Of a stretch of DNA of 64,000 nt, positions 50,314-57,513 are shown in pieces. The notes beneath the pieces were generated by a model. It had not been told where the DNA came from. It did not search any database and saw nothing but the letters and a program-made list of their open reading frames with translations. A program made the position numbers and the translations under genes. The stretch covers positions 62,001-126,000 of the forward strand of contig NZ_LQPP01000037.1 in assembly GCF_002102345.1 (NCBI RefSeq). The letters are read 5' to 3'. The DNA is from Mycolicibacterium peregrinum. GTDB lineage: Bacteria > Actinomycetota > Actinomycetes > Mycobacteriales > Mycobacteriaceae. Each line of letters begins with the position of its first letter. The stretch's first letter is position 1.

Positions 50314-52508
50314 CCCCCGAAAGCCCCAATGAAAGCGCCTACACAGACATCGAGAATTCCGAATTGAATGAATACAACGACCCCGATCAATATCGAGCCA
50401 TCTTCGTCGACGGTGATGGCGACGGCAATTCGGGCAGCACGCTCGACCAGCTGCGCCGGGACCCGCGAATCACGATCATCGACGAATGCCGTCAGCAACA
50501 GGCTGCGCTCCGCACGCTCGTGCCTGCGGTCGACCCGGAAATGCTCGATGAGCCGACCAGGTGGGCGTACTACCCGTGGCGGCGGTGCCTGGTTCATCTT
50601 CTGGGACCGGCCGCGTTCAACCGGCTACGCCTGGACCGTAACCGTAACCTGATCAGTGCCGATGAGCAGCAGCGGTTGTCACGCCTGAAAATTGGAGTCG
50701 TCGGCCTCAGCGTCGGCCACGCCATCGCCCACAACCTCGCGGTCGAGGGCCTCTGCGGCGAGATTCGACTCACCGACTTCGACGAACTCGAGTTGGCGAA
50801 CCTCAATCGGGTCCCCGGCACCGTGTTCGACCTGGGCTTGAACAAGGCTGTGGTGGCCGCGCGCCGGATCGCCGAGATCGACCCGTACATCACGGTTCGC
50901 ATCGATCGCAACGGCGCGGTGGCCGAAACCATCGACGAGTACCTGCGGGGTCTCGACGTCGTCGTCGAGGAATGTGACTCGCTGGACGCGAAAGTTCTTG
51001 TCCGCGAGGCCGCCCGGGCCCGGAAACTGCCGGTGCTGATGACCACCGGGGACCGTGGGCTGCTGGACGTCGAACGGTTCGACCTGGACCCCGGGCGGCC
51101 GATCCTCCACGGTCTGCTCGGCGACATCGCGGCCCGCGACCTGGCCGGGCTCAGCAGCAAGGACAAGGTGCCGCACGTTCTGCGTATCCTCGACGCGCCC
51201 GAGCTGTCCCCCCGGATGGCGGCGTCGTTGGTGGAGGTCGGCAAGACGCTGAGCACCTGGCCCCAACTCGCCGCGGAAGTGGTACTCGGGGCGACCGTCG
51301 TCGCCAACGCCGTGCGACGCATCGGCCTGGGTGAGCCGATGCCGTCGGGGCGGGTGCGCGTCGATATCGCCGACGCTCTCGACCGCATCGGCGATCCGCT
51401 GAGCGACACCTCCGCACGCCCGTCCGCGCCCATCCCCGCGCAAAACCCGCCTCGACCGACTGGGATGGCGGACATCCTCTCCGAGGCAGCGACCCGCGCG
51501 CCCTCGGGCGGCAACGCCCAACCGTGGCACATCGAAGCGAACGACGACCGGATCAACCTGCGGCTGGCAACGAAATACACCACGGCGATGGACGTCGGTT
51601 ACCGCGGCAGCGCGGTGGCGCTGGGCGCCGCGGCGTTCAATGCCCGAGTCGCCGCGGCGGCTCACGGCCTGGCCGGGCACGTGCGGTGGTCCCGCGGCGA
51701 CGAGGGCACCCCCCTCTACGGGATCGCGGAGTTCTCCCCCGGCAGTACACCTGAGTTGGCCGAACTCTACGAACCGATGCTGGCCCGGGAGACCAATCGG
51801 CTGCGAGGCACGTCGGCACCGATCCCCGTCGAGGTGCTCGACGACCTGAGGGCTGCCGCAGGCAACGAGGGTGCCGAGCTGAGGATCCTCGACAATCCCT
51901 CCGAGATCGAAACCGCCGCAGGCATACTCGCCAAGACCGACCGGATCCGCTATCTGACCCCCACGCTGCACCGGGAGATGATGTCGGAACTACGCTGGCC
52001 CGGCGATCCAGTGCCCGATACCGGTATCGAGGTCACAACGCTCGGGTTGGATCCGGGCGACATCGTGGTGCTGGACATCCTGCGTCGACCCGAGGTCATG
52101 GCGAAGTTGTCGGACTGGAACGCCGGGGTGGCCCTCGGCGACGACACCTACGAACGGGTCACCTCGAGCTCCGCTCTGGCGGTCATCTCGGTCCGTGGCC
52201 GCCGGCTGACCGACTACGCCCTGGCCGGGTCGGCTGTCGAGGCTGTCTGGGTCGGCGCCCAACGCCACGGGCTGGCGGTCCAACCGGTGTCTCCGGTGTT
52301 CCTCTATGCCCATGACGACCGGGACCGCCAGGCACTGTCGCCCGACCACGCCGAGACGCTGCGCGACCTGCAGTACGCTTTTCGCAGGTTGACCGGCACC
52401 GAGCGCGACGAATCACAGGCGCTGGTGCTCAGGTTGTCCTACGCGCCGCGTCCGACCGTACGCAGCAGACGGCGAGCCCGACCGGGTTCGACGCCACAGT
52501 GCGGCTGA
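50310..52508 (+). CDS. ThiF (E1-like)-nitroreductase fusion, Rv1355c family
   Basis: A 732-residue two-domain protein. Residues ~125-330 form an E1-like adenylating domain: a modified glycine loop (VVGLSVGHAIAHNLA), then LTDFDELELANLNR with the conserved Asp and Arg; the E1 Zn cysteines are absent. Residues ~390-715 are a nitroreductase-type FMN domain (RAPSGGNAQPW near 396). This matches M. tuberculosis Rv1355c, annotated moeY, though a molybdopterin role is not supported by the context. E1 domains adenylate carboxylates, and FMN domains of this type oxidise azolines in peptide natural products. Coupled (ATGA) to the acyltransferase-like gene, it may tailor its product. Confidence 0.88.
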   Translation: MTPESPNESAYTDIENSELNEYNDPDQYRAIFVDGDGDGNSGSTLDQLRRDPRITIIDECRQQQAALRTLVPAVDPEMLDEPTRWAYYPWRRCLVHLLGPAAFNRLRLDRNRNLISADEQQRLSRLKIGVVGLSVGHAIAHNLAVEGLCGEIRLTDFDELELANLNRVPGTVFDLGLNKAVVAARRIAEIDPYITVRIDRNGAVAETIDEYLRGLDVVVEECDSLDAKVLVREAARARKLPVLMTTGDRGLLDVERFDLDPGRPILHGLLGDIAARDLAGLSSKDKVPHVLRILDAPELSPRMAASLVEVGKTLSTWPQLAAEVVLGATVVANAVRRIGLGEPMPSGRVRVDIADALDRIGDPLSDTSARPSAPIPAQNPPRPTGMADILSEAATRAPSGGNAQPWHIEANDDRINLRLATKYTTAMDVGYRGSAVALGAAAFNARVAAAAHGLAGHVRWSRGDEGTPLYGIAEFSPGSTPELAELYEPMLARETNRLRGTSAPIPVEVLDDLRAAAGNEGAELRILDNPSEIETAAGILAKTDRIRYLTPTLHREMMSELRWPGDPVPDTGIEVTTLGLDPGDIVVLDILRRPEVMAKLSDWNAGVALGDDTYERVTSSSALAVISVRGRRLTDYALAGSAVEAVWVGAQRHGLAVQPVSPVFLYAHDDRDRQALSPDHAETLRDLQYAFRRLTGTERDESQALVLRLSYAPRPTVRSRRRARPGSTPQCG

Positions 52509-52514
52509 GAGCCG

Positions 52515-54389
52515 GTGCAGAGGTATATGCGGAGGTATCTGGTGCCAGGCAGCCTCGAACTGCTCGTCACGTCCGTCGCCACCCAGCTGATGGCGGTCGA
52601 CGCGGCGACGTCGGTTTCGGTGAGCCAACAGGTGCTGGCCGAGCTGGTCTCGTTTTTCGATGTGGACGTGAGCTTTCTGCGTCACAACGATCACCAGGCG
52701 CACGCGACGCGGCTCGTGGCCGAGTGGCCACCGCGTCCGCAGGACACACCGACCGACCCGATCGCGGTCATCCACTTCGCCGATGCCGACCCGGTGTTCG
52801 CGATGGCCGAGCATCTCAAGGAACCGGCGGTGTTCCGGCCTGAGCCGGCCACCGACGACTATCAGCGCACGATCGAGGCGGGGCGCCACATCCCCAGCAC
52901 CTCGATGGCCTGCGTGCCGCTGCTGTCCGGGGACGTCACCACCGGCGTGCTGGGATTCGTCAAGTTCGGCGATCGCGAGTGGCTACCCGCAGAGCTCAAC
53001 GCGCTCAAAGCGATCGCCTCGCTGTTCGCCCAGGTGCAGGCCCGCATCGAGGCCGAGGACCGGCTACGGTACCTCGCTGATCACGACCACCTCACCGGGC
53101 TGCACAACCGCAGGGCGCTCATGGCCCACCTGGAGGCCCGGCTGGCTCCGGGGCAGCCCGGCCCGGTCGTGGTGATGTTCTTCGACCTGGACCGGTTGAA
53201 GGCAATCAACGACTACCTGGGCCATACCGCCGGTGATGCCTTCATCAGCATCCTGGCCGAGCGGTTACAGCGCGGCGACGATTCGCCCAAGCTCATCGCG
53301 CGACTCGGCGGTGACGAGTTCGTCGTGGTCCCCGCGGCGTCGATGACCGCCGAGGCCGCCACCGCTCTGGCCTATCGACTCCAGTCGGTGCTTCGTGAAC
53401 GGGTCACCATCGACGGCGAGATGCTCACCCGGACCGTCAGCATCGGTCTGGCCGAAGGAATGCCGGGGCGGGACTCCACCTCCGATCTGCTCAACCGGGC
53501 CGATCACGCGGTGCTTACCGCGAAGAACTCCGGCGGCAATCGGGTCACGGTGTTCTCCGATGCGATGGCGATGGAGATCGACTTCCGCAACGACATCGAG
53601 TTGCACCTGCAGAGCGTGATCGAGAGCGGCGCGCTCGTCCTGCACTACCTGCCCGAGATCGACATGCGGACCGGCGAGGTGCTGGCCGCCGAGGCCCTGG
53701 TCCGCTGGCAGCACCCGACGCGCGGCCTGCTGTCCCCCGACTCGTTCATCGGCGTGGCCGAATCCATAAATCTGGCAGGCGAATTGGGACGCTGGGTACT
53801 CCGGAATGCCTGTGCGGAGTTCGCCCGGTGGCGGTCCAACGGCGTCGGCCGCAACATCGTGCTGCGCATCAACGTGTCGCCCGTGCAGCTGGTGACCGAC
53901 GGATTCGTCGACTCGGTGGCCGGCGTGATGAAGGAATTCCGCCTGCCCCGCGGGTCGGTCTGCCTGGAGATCACCGAGAGCATCGTGGTGCAGGACATCG
54001 AAACCACCCGTTCGACACTGACCGGACTGCACAAAGTGGGCGTGCAGGTGGCCATCGATGACTTCGGCACCGGCTACAGCGCGCTGTCGCTGTTGAAATC
54101 CCTGCCGGTGGACACCCTCAAGATCGACCGCAGCTTCGTCGCCGGCCTGGGTTCGGACCCGGGCGACCTACCCATCGTGCGTGCGGTGATCGCGCTCGCC
54201 GGGGCTTTCGGCCTACAACTGGTGGCCGAGGGGGTGGAGACCGAGCGGGCCGCGCTGACGCTGTTGCGCCACGGCTGCTACCGCGCGCAGGGCTTCCTGT
54301 TGTCCAAGCCGATTCTCGGCCACGAGATGGCCGCGCTACTGGCCAAAGGGCGGGTACCGGTGCATTTCTCGGCCGCGCCGCGCAGGTGA
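52515..54389 (+). CDS. dcpA: GAF-GGDEF-EAL cyclic-di-GMP synthase/phosphodiesterase
   Basis: A 624-residue bifunctional signalling protein matching M. smegmatis DcpA and M. tuberculosis Rv1354c. GAF sensor (about 25-175), GGDEF domain with the intact motif LGGDEF (near 265) and an EAL domain with intact AEALVRW (near 392) and DDFGTGYS. The RxxD product-inhibition site five residues before GGDEF is not present (DSPK). Both synthesis and breakdown of c-di-GMP are plausible, tuned by the GAF ligand. No membrane segment, so cytosolic. GTG 52515 lies 6 nt after the preceding stop; the GAF ligand might be the product of the upstream pair (inference). Confidence 0.92.
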   Translation: MQRYMRRYLVPGSLELLVTSVATQLMAVDAATSVSVSQQVLAELVSFFDVDVSFLRHNDHQAHATRLVAEWPPRPQDTPTDPIAVIHFADADPVFAMAEHLKEPAVFRPEPATDDYQRTIEAGRHIPSTSMACVPLLSGDVTTGVLGFVKFGDREWLPAELNALKAIASLFAQVQARIEAEDRLRYLADHDHLTGLHNRRALMAHLEARLAPGQPGPVVVMFFDLDRLKAINDYLGHTAGDAFISILAERLQRGDDSPKLIARLGGDEFVVVPAASMTAEAATALAYRLQSVLRERVTIDGEMLTRTVSIGLAEGMPGRDSTSDLLNRADHAVLTAKNSGGNRVTVFSDAMAMEIDFRNDIELHLQSVIESGALVLHYLPEIDMRTGEVLAAEALVRWQHPTRGLLSPDSFIGVAESINLAGELGRWVLRNACAEFARWRSNGVGRNIVLRINVSPVQLVTDGFVDSVAGVMKEFRLPRGSVCLEITESIVVQDIETTRSTLTGLHKVGVQVAIDDFGTGYSALSLLKSLPVDTLKIDRSFVAGLGSDPGDLPIVRAVIALAGAFGLQLVAEGVETERAALTLLRHGCYRAQGFLLSKPILGHEMAALLAKGRVPVHFSAAPRR

Positions 54390-55235
54390 GCGACCCGACT
54401 CACGCTTCGAGTCGTGCACCCGGCCGGAGTTGCAATAGCCCGATCCCGATCCGTCCCGCCCGAGCTCAAGCAGTTCCAACCGGCCGAATCTGCTCGCGCT
54501 GTAGCCGACCAGGCCTACCTGCACGAGCTTGCCCGGTTCGATGGCCTGATCGGCCGCCGAGGTCGCGTCAGGATGAGGTTCGGTCGATACGGCAACTCCG
54601 TGGCGGGCCCGCAGAGCCAACGGTCCGTCTGCGGTGTCGATCACCGCGCCCAGGATCTCGCCTTCCTCGAACACGAGGCGCTGGAGCGTCCCGTTGTCCA
54701 CGGCCGGGATCTGCCGGTCGCGGACCTGCGCCGACAACCAGTCACCGAGCACCGCGGTGGTGTCCGCGGCCGTTGCGGTCTCCAGTGCGCCCAGCATCTT
54801 GACCTGAATCTCCTCGCCGGTGCCGGAGCGCATCGACGTGGTTCCCCGGTCCGCCAACCTCGTGTAGAGCACGCCGTAGGGAGAGGTGAGGCAGCGCTGC
54901 GCCCAGTCCTGCAGCCGAGCGCCGTAGAACGGCGCGATCCGGCCACGTCCGGAAACCGGGGTCCATTCACTGACTACCCGGACGGTCAGCGCGCTGTCGT
55001 ACTCGGCGTTGACGAGCGGCGTCAGGTCCGCCGACAGGGCATCGAAGTAATCGCGGGTCTCGGGATCGTCGACACCCACACCCAGCCACGGTGTCTCCGG
55101 TCCGGGCGTGACCGATCGAGGCTCTCCCGGACGCACGATATGCACGTCGAGCCCGGCATCCGCCGCGGCAACGGCAGCGGCCAACGCCCCGAAGCCCGAG
55201 CCACAGCAAACGACGTCGACTTCGTCATCCCACAT
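54336..55235 (-). CDS. FAD-dependent flavoprotein, N-terminal Rossmann fold
   Basis: A 299-residue protein with a clear FAD-binding start: VDVVCCGSGFGALAAAVAAA and the acidic/His second strand end (DVHIVRPGEP). The rest is not assignable to a named oxidase; the Rossmann core resembles the fumarate-reductase/ketosteroid-dehydrogenase (FAD_binding_2) group but is short. Its last ~18 codons overlap dcpA by 54 nt on the opposite strand, so the C-terminus may be poorly conserved. It starts 3 nt after a small ORF whose end contains its GGAG ribosome site. Confidence 0.75.
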   Translation of the reverse strand: MWDDEVDVVCCGSGFGALAAAVAAADAGLDVHIVRPGEPRSVTPGPETPWLGVGVDDPETRDYFDALSADLTPLVNAEYDSALTVRVVSEWTPVSGRGRIAPFYGARLQDWAQRCLTSPYGVLYTRLADRGTTSMRSGTGEEIQVKMLGALETATAADTTAVLGDWLSAQVRDRQIPAVDNGTLQRLVFEEGEILGAVIDTADGPLALRARHGVAVSTEPHPDATSAADQAIEPGKLVQVGLVGYSASRFGRLELLELGRDGSGSGYCNSGRVHDSKRESGRSPARRGREMHRYPPFGQ

Positions 55236-55238
55236 CGG

Positions 55239-55496
55239 CTAGTGACACTCCGCCTGAACCACGGGGTGCATCATCAAGATCGAATTATCTTGGTAGGCAC
55301 CAGAAATTAAGGTCGCCATGGCCCGCACCGGGATTCGAGGGGGATTGCCGGTGCAGGCCATGGCAACGTTTCCAGGATAGCCCTTGGCTACTGCCGACCG
55401 CCAAATGGTGGCGCTCGCCACAGCGCCCGCGACAGTGGCATGTGCCACTGCCGGGCGGGCAACCCGCGACGAACCAAGAGTTATCACCCTACGCAC
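55239..55496 (-). CDS. Small ORF (85 codons) coupled to the flavoprotein, unknown
   Basis: An uncalled short frame ending in TAG 55239-55241, just 3 nt before the flavoprotein ATG. GTG 55496 has AAAGG 8 nt upstream; a shorter start is ATG 55361 (40 codons, MACTGNPPRIPVRAM). The product has an Ala/Val-rich N-terminal half (VAHATVAGAVASATIW) and a C-terminal half with two cysteines, ending VVQAECH. The ribosome site of the flavoprotein lies inside it, as expected for translational coupling. It could be a small subunit, a leader or a peptide substrate. The start overlaps the candidate operator at 55501-55520. I do not recognise it. Confidence 0.45.
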   Translation of the reverse strand: MRRVITLGSSRVARPAVAHATVAGAVASATIWRSAVAKGYPGNVAMACTGNPPRIPVRAMATLISGAYQDNSILMMHPVVQAECH

Positions 55497-55500
55497 GATA

Positions 55501-55520
55501 CATACCTTTAGAATGTTATG
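55501..55520. promoter_or_regulatory. ARE-like imperfect palindrome, candidate ScbR-type operator
   Basis: CATACCTTTA-GAATGTTATG: 7 of 10 positions are symmetrical (CATA-C-TT ... AA-G-TATG). The layout and CATACCTT half resemble autoregulatory elements bound by gamma-butyrolactone receptors of Streptomyces. It lies between the small ORF/flavoprotein (minus) and the first ScbR-like TetR (plus), 85 nt before the latter's start. Confidence 0.45.
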
Positions 55521-55604
55521 CACGTACGGTGAAGACTTTGAGTCTGCTGGCGGTGAGATGAAATCAGAACGCTGCCGCCGGCCGATCAGAGTCAGGAAGG
55601 CCCC

Positions 55605-56285
55605 GTGGTGACTGAGCAGCTCGACCGGCGAGCAGAGCTGACGCGCCTCCAGATCCTGCAGGCGGCGGCGCGACAGTTCGCGCACACGCCCTACAGCTTG
55701 GTCAGCCTCGACGACATCCTCGCCGACGCGAACGTCACCAAGGGCGCGCTGTATTTCCATTTCCGGTCCAAGCACGCACTGGCGGTCTCGATCGTCGAGC
55801 ACCGGACACAGCGGGCCCAGAAGGCGGTGGAGGACGTCCTCGCCCGCAACCTGTCCGGAGCCGAAACCTTGATCGACCTCTCGGGCCTGGTTGCCGCCGA
55901 GGACATCGGTGACCCGGTGGCTCGGGCCTGCCTGAACCTCGTCGAATCCATCGGCCGGACCGACGACGTGGGGCCGCGGGTTCTCAACGAATGGGTGCAA
56001 GGCTTCGCCGGCATCGCCAAACGAGCCATCGGCGAAGGCGATTTCACGGCCGACACCGACCCAGAAGCGGTTGCCCGCTTGTTGGTGTCGATATACCTGG
56101 GCGTGCGCCAGACCAGTGACCTCGACGATCCACCGCGGTTCCTCACCGATCTCGAGCACAGCTGGCGGCTGGCGATGCCCGGGTTCGTCGAGCCGGAGCG
56201 GCTCGGCTACCTGCAGCAGTTCATCCGGCGTCGCACCGCAGTGGGCATCAAAAAAGTGGCGCCGCTGCACCCCCGCACCAAATGA
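55605..56285 (+). CDS. TetR regulator, ScbR/ArpA (butyrolactone-receptor) type
   Basis: A 226-residue TetR protein whose DNA-binding domain (DDILADANVTKGALYFHFRS, ending about residue 52) has the hallmark VTKGALYFHFxSKxxLA of autoregulator receptors. The C-terminal helical domain ends with a basic tail. Start GTG 55605 or 55608, after CAGGAAGG. It is divergent from the flavoprotein and followed 13 nt later by a second receptor of the same type. M. tuberculosis also has a TetR gene (Rv1353c) beside Rv1354c-Rv1355c. The ligand may be a small signalling molecule. Confidence 0.9.
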   Translation: MVTEQLDRRAELTRLQILQAAARQFAHTPYSLVSLDDILADANVTKGALYFHFRSKHALAVSIVEHRTQRAQKAVEDVLARNLSGAETLIDLSGLVAAEDIGDPVARACLNLVESIGRTDDVGPRVLNEWVQGFAGIAKRAIGEGDFTADTDPEAVARLLVSIYLGVRQTSDLDDPPRFLTDLEHSWRLAMPGFVEPERLGYLQQFIRRRTAVGIKKVAPLHPRTK

Positions 56286-56298
56286 TAGGAACGCCACA

Positions 56299-56949
56299 AT
56301 GGCACGCCAGGCTCGATCCGAGCTGACCCGGCAGAAGATCATCACCGCCGCGGTCGACCTGTTCAGCGAGCACGGCTATCCCGCGACCGGGCTCGGCGAC
56401 ATCATCGCCCGGGCCGAGATGACCAAGGGCGCGCTGTACTACCACTTCGACTCCAAGGAGTCCCTGGCCGAGGCAATCATCAGCGACGGCGGCACCGCCA
56501 TGTTGACCACGTTCCGCGTCATCGCCGAATCCTCTTCGCCGGCTTTGGAAAACACCATCCACGGGTTGTTCGTCGTGGCCGACTTCACCCGTTCGGACAA
56601 GGTCGCCCAGATCGGCATGCAGTTGCTGCGAACATTCAGCGGTATCCACGTCGCCGCCACCCGCGTGTACACGAGCTGGCTCGACGAACTCACTCAACAG
56701 TTGACCCAGGCCGCCGAGGAAGGTGACCTACGCGAGAACCTGGATGTCGCGAGCGCCGCCGAGGTGATCCTTGGCTCCATGCTGGGAGCGGAGGCGCTCT
56801 CGCGCGCCACCACCGGCACCGAACTCCGTGAACGCGTGGCCCGCACGTGGGATCTGCTGCTGCCCGCGATCGTCAGCCGGGAGTCGCTGGACTATTTTCG
56901 CGAGTTCCTGGCACGCGAGTCGCTGCGCCGGGCGAAGGCCGCGGGATAG
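56299..56949 (+). CDS. TetR regulator, ScbR/ArpA type, second in tandem
   Basis: A 216-residue TetR protein with LGDIIARAEMTKGALYYHFD and DSKESLAEAI, again of the butyrolactone-receptor type. The two tandem regulators are clearly related but differ throughout the ligand domain, so they may sense different molecules or form heterodimers. ATG 56299 is preceded by GATAGGA; a longer frame overlaps the first TetR. Its stop lies 2 nt from the end of the convergent PAS gene. Confidence 0.9.
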   Translation: MARQARSELTRQKIITAAVDLFSEHGYPATGLGDIIARAEMTKGALYYHFDSKESLAEAIISDGGTAMLTTFRVIAESSSPALENTIHGLFVVADFTRSDKVAQIGMQLLRTFSGIHVAATRVYTSWLDELTQQLTQAAEEGDLRENLDVASAAEVILGSMLGAEALSRATTGTELRERVARTWDLLLPAIVSRESLDYFREFLARESLRRAKAAG

Positions 56950-56951
56950 CC

Positions 56952-57407
56952 CTAAAGCTCGTCGGCCCACAACTGCTCGGTGAGGTCCTCGAACGTCGCC
57001 AAGGCCACCGGATCATCGCCGCGCAACAGCGCGGATTTGCTCATCCGCGCCCGCACGATCGAGCCGTCGCGATGGACGAGCTCCACGAGCAACCCGGCGT
57101 TGGCCCGCATCACCGAGACCGCGGACCCGTCGTCGGGCAGTGAATGGAACACCTCAGCAAACGGCATGTTCTTGACCGCATCGGCGTCGCGACCAACCAT
57201 CTCGCCGAACGCACTGTTGGCGAACAGGATGGTGCCGTCTTCGGCGATCGCCAACACCGGCACCGGGAACCTCTCCAGCACCACCAGCGCAGGGAGGTTC
57301 TGCAGCAGTGCCATCGGAGATTGAGGGTCCTGACCGCTCTGGCGACGCTCCACGCCCTCGATTATCGCCTGTGACCTGGGCCGGGCACCACCGCCGGCCA
57401 GCAACAC
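56952..57407 (-). CDS. PAS-domain protein
   Basis: A 151-residue protein made almost wholly of one PAS domain (RFPVPVLAIAEDGTILFANS ... FGEMVGRDADAVKNMPFAEV ... RDGSIVRARMSKSALL), about residues 45-148, with no output domain. Such stand-alone PAS proteins usually pass a ligand or redox signal to a partner. Its position at the end of the c-di-GMP/TetR locus suggests it is part of it. The upstream 106-nt gap holds the divergent promoter with the FadE pair. Confidence 0.88.
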   Translation of the reverse strand: MLLAGGGARPRSQAIIEGVERRQSGQDPQSPMALLQNLPALVVLERFPVPVLAIAEDGTILFANSAFGEMVGRDADAVKNMPFAEVFHSLPDDGSAVSVMRANAGLLVELVHRDGSIVRARMSKSALLRGDDPVALATFEDLTEQLWADEL

Positions 57408-57513
57408 CTCGCGGCGGCGCCCCTGTGTCGGGGCCCAACACCGAGCGGGGTGGTGCGCGTCACTTGATTAACTAGGTTTACTCTGTGGAGCGACACCAGC
57501 AGAAGGGGCAGGC

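Noticed and set aside
50310..52508. Molybdopterin synthesis role (moeY) for the ThiF-nitroreductase protein
   Set aside because: No other molybdopterin genes are nearby, the zinc cysteines of MoeB are missing, and the fused FMN domain does not fit.
55384..55611. Plus-strand 75-codon frame before the TetR
   Set aside because: It overlaps the promoter and runs into the TetR start out of frame, has no ribosome site, and is antisense to the better small ORF.
55239..56345. A 368-codon minus-strand frame across the first ScbR-like TetR
   Set aside because: Most of it is antisense to the real TetR gene; only its last ~85 codons, outside the TetR, are kept as a possible small gene.
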